From assembly GCA_900553115.1 (NCBI GenBank), contig USCF01000060.1, positions 1 to 6,701 on the forward strand: DNA of 6,701 nt, in the 5' to 3' direction. Of the stretch, positions 5,752 to 6,701 are shown one piece after another. Source of the stretch: an uncultured Alphaproteobacteria bacterium (lineage in GTDB: Bacteria > Pseudomonadota > Alphaproteobacteria > RF32 > CAG-239). The notes beneath the pieces are model-generated. The model saw nothing but the letters and a program-made list of their open reading frames with translations. It made no database searches and was not told the origin of the DNA. The position numbers were made by a program, and so were the translations under genes. Every line of letters starts with the position of its first letter. Position 1 is the first letter of the stretch.

Positions 5752-6701
5752 ATGAAAGTAGATATTTTTGATTTTGATTTGGATAAAGACCTAATAGCTA
5801 AAAAACCGGCAAATCCGCGTGACTCTTCTCGTCTGCTCGATTTATCGGAAGAAAACGAGATTCATGACCGTCATTTTTATGACCTACCGAAAATTCTGCG
5901 TCCTGACGATGTTCTCGTGTTCAATGACACCAAGGTAATTCCGGCTCGTTTATACGGACAGCGCGGAGAAGCTCTGGTTGAAGTTACCTTATATCATCCT
6001 GATGATGGTATCAGCTGGTGGTCGTTTATTAAAAACGCTAAAAGACTTCATATCGGCGATGTTATACACTTTTACACGGCTGAAATTTCTGCCGAAAAAT
6101 CAGATTTCAGCGCCGAAGTTTTACAAAAAGATGATGAAGACGGTGTAAAAATTCGTTTTCTTTGCCCTCCTGACGATTTGGGTAAAAAACTTGAGCAATA
6201 CGGTTCAATGCCTTTACCGCCGTATATTAAGCGCGATAAACCGCTAGCCGGATTATGGAATCCGTACAACGACAAGGAGGACTATCAAACTGTATATGCC
6301 AAACATGAAGGCGCAGTTGCGGCTCCGACAGCCGGCCTGCACTTTACAGACAGATTGCTTAAAGAAATTGACGACATGGGTGTTAAACGAGTGTTTTTAA
6401 CTCTGCACGTTGGCGCCGGTACTTTTTTGCCCGTAAAAACCGATGACACTAAAAATCATAAAATGCACGCCGAATTTGGAGTAATAACTCCTGAGGCTTG
6501 CCAAATTATAAATGAGGCAAAAAAACAAGGCCGGCGGATTATTGCCGTTGGCACAACTTCGGTGCGCCTGCTGGAAAGTGCGGCAGACGACCAAGGGATT
6601 CTGCACCCATTTTGCGGAGAAACAGATATTTTCATCACCCCTGGGTATAAATTTAAAATAATAGATATGATTATCACAAATTTTCATCTGCCGAAATCGA
6701 C
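5752..6701 (+). CDS. queA: S-adenosylmethionine:tRNA ribosyltransferase-isomerase (3' end missing)
   Basis: QueA transfers and isomerises the ribosyl part of S-adenosylmethionine onto 7-aminomethyl-7-deazaguanine (preQ1) at the wobble base of GUN-anticodon tRNAs. This makes epoxyqueuosine and releases adenine and methionine; it is the cytoplasmic step after Tgt. The 316 complete codons in the window run from MKVDIFDFDL and match the family throughout: DVLVFNDTKVIPARL (53-67), MPLPPYIKR (153-161), DYQTVYA (177-183), GAVAAPTAGLHFT (187-199), TLHVGAGTFLPVK (217-229), AVGTTSVRLLES (265-276) and the last complete stretch TNFHLPKS (309-316). Compared with a usual length of roughly 340-360 residues, only the final 30-45 are missing past the window edge. 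No frameshift or lost motif is seen. The start is fixed by an upstream in-frame stop and the AGAGG site. A tgt gene often follows queA in proteobacteria, but that cannot be seen here. Confidence 0.97.
   Translation, partial: MKVDIFDFDLDKDLIAKKPANPRDSSRLLDLSEENEIHDRHFYDLPKILRPDDVLVFNDTKVIPARLYGQRGEALVEVTLYHPDDGISWWSFIKNAKRLHIGDVIHFYTAEISAEKSDFSAEVLQKDDEDGVKIRFLCPPDDLGKKLEQYGSMPLPPYIKRDKPLAGLWNPYNDKEDYQTVYAKHEGAVAAPTAGLHFTDRLLKEIDDMGVKRVFLTLHVGAGTFLPVKTDDTKNHKMHAEFGVITPEACQIINEAKKQGRRIIAVGTTSVRLLESAADDQGILHPFCGETDIFITPGYKFKIIDMIITNFHLPKS

Overview
The window holds three protein genes and two short intergenic regions. It is AT-rich chromosomal DNA, with no tRNA, rRNA, insertion sequence, CRISPR array or phage gene visible. 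The FtsK and QueA sequences look proteobacterial and most resemble alphaproteobacterial members of these families (for example the MPLPPYIKR and MHAEFG stretches in QueA, and the moderate FtsK length). My best guess is a low-GC, uncultured, probably host-associated alphaproteobacterium. That placement is an impression from family resemblance, not a search result.

Layout: (1) Positions 1-2754, + strand: ftsK, cut at its 5' end by the window edge. It encodes the membrane-anchored DNA translocase of division and chromosome segregation. (2) 2755-2919: a convergent gap with a clear hairpin terminator (2783-2814) that probably serves both flanking genes. (3) 2920-5508, - strand: one large gene for an 862-residue protein of unknown function. 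It has a charged N-terminal region with an internal repeat, several Gly/Ala-rich hydrophobic segments, an Ala-rich linker, a folded-looking domain built partly on a 29-residue tandem repeat, and a Pro-dipeptide tract near the C-terminus. (4) 5509-5751: a divergent, very AT-rich control region with overlapping candidate promoters on both strands, three copies of TTTGACA and an imperfect dyad. (5) 5752 to the window end, + strand: queA, cut at its 3' end, encoding the SAM-dependent enzyme that makes epoxyqueuosine in tRNA.

ftsK and queA are ordinary housekeeping genes and nothing suggests they work with the large protein. That protein is a single-gene transcription unit with its own promoter region and terminator, set between two core genes. 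It is the only real candidate for something undescribed here. Its sequence suggests a membrane-associated protein with a cytoplasmic N-terminal region and possibly an exported C-terminal half. No function can be assigned from sequence alone.
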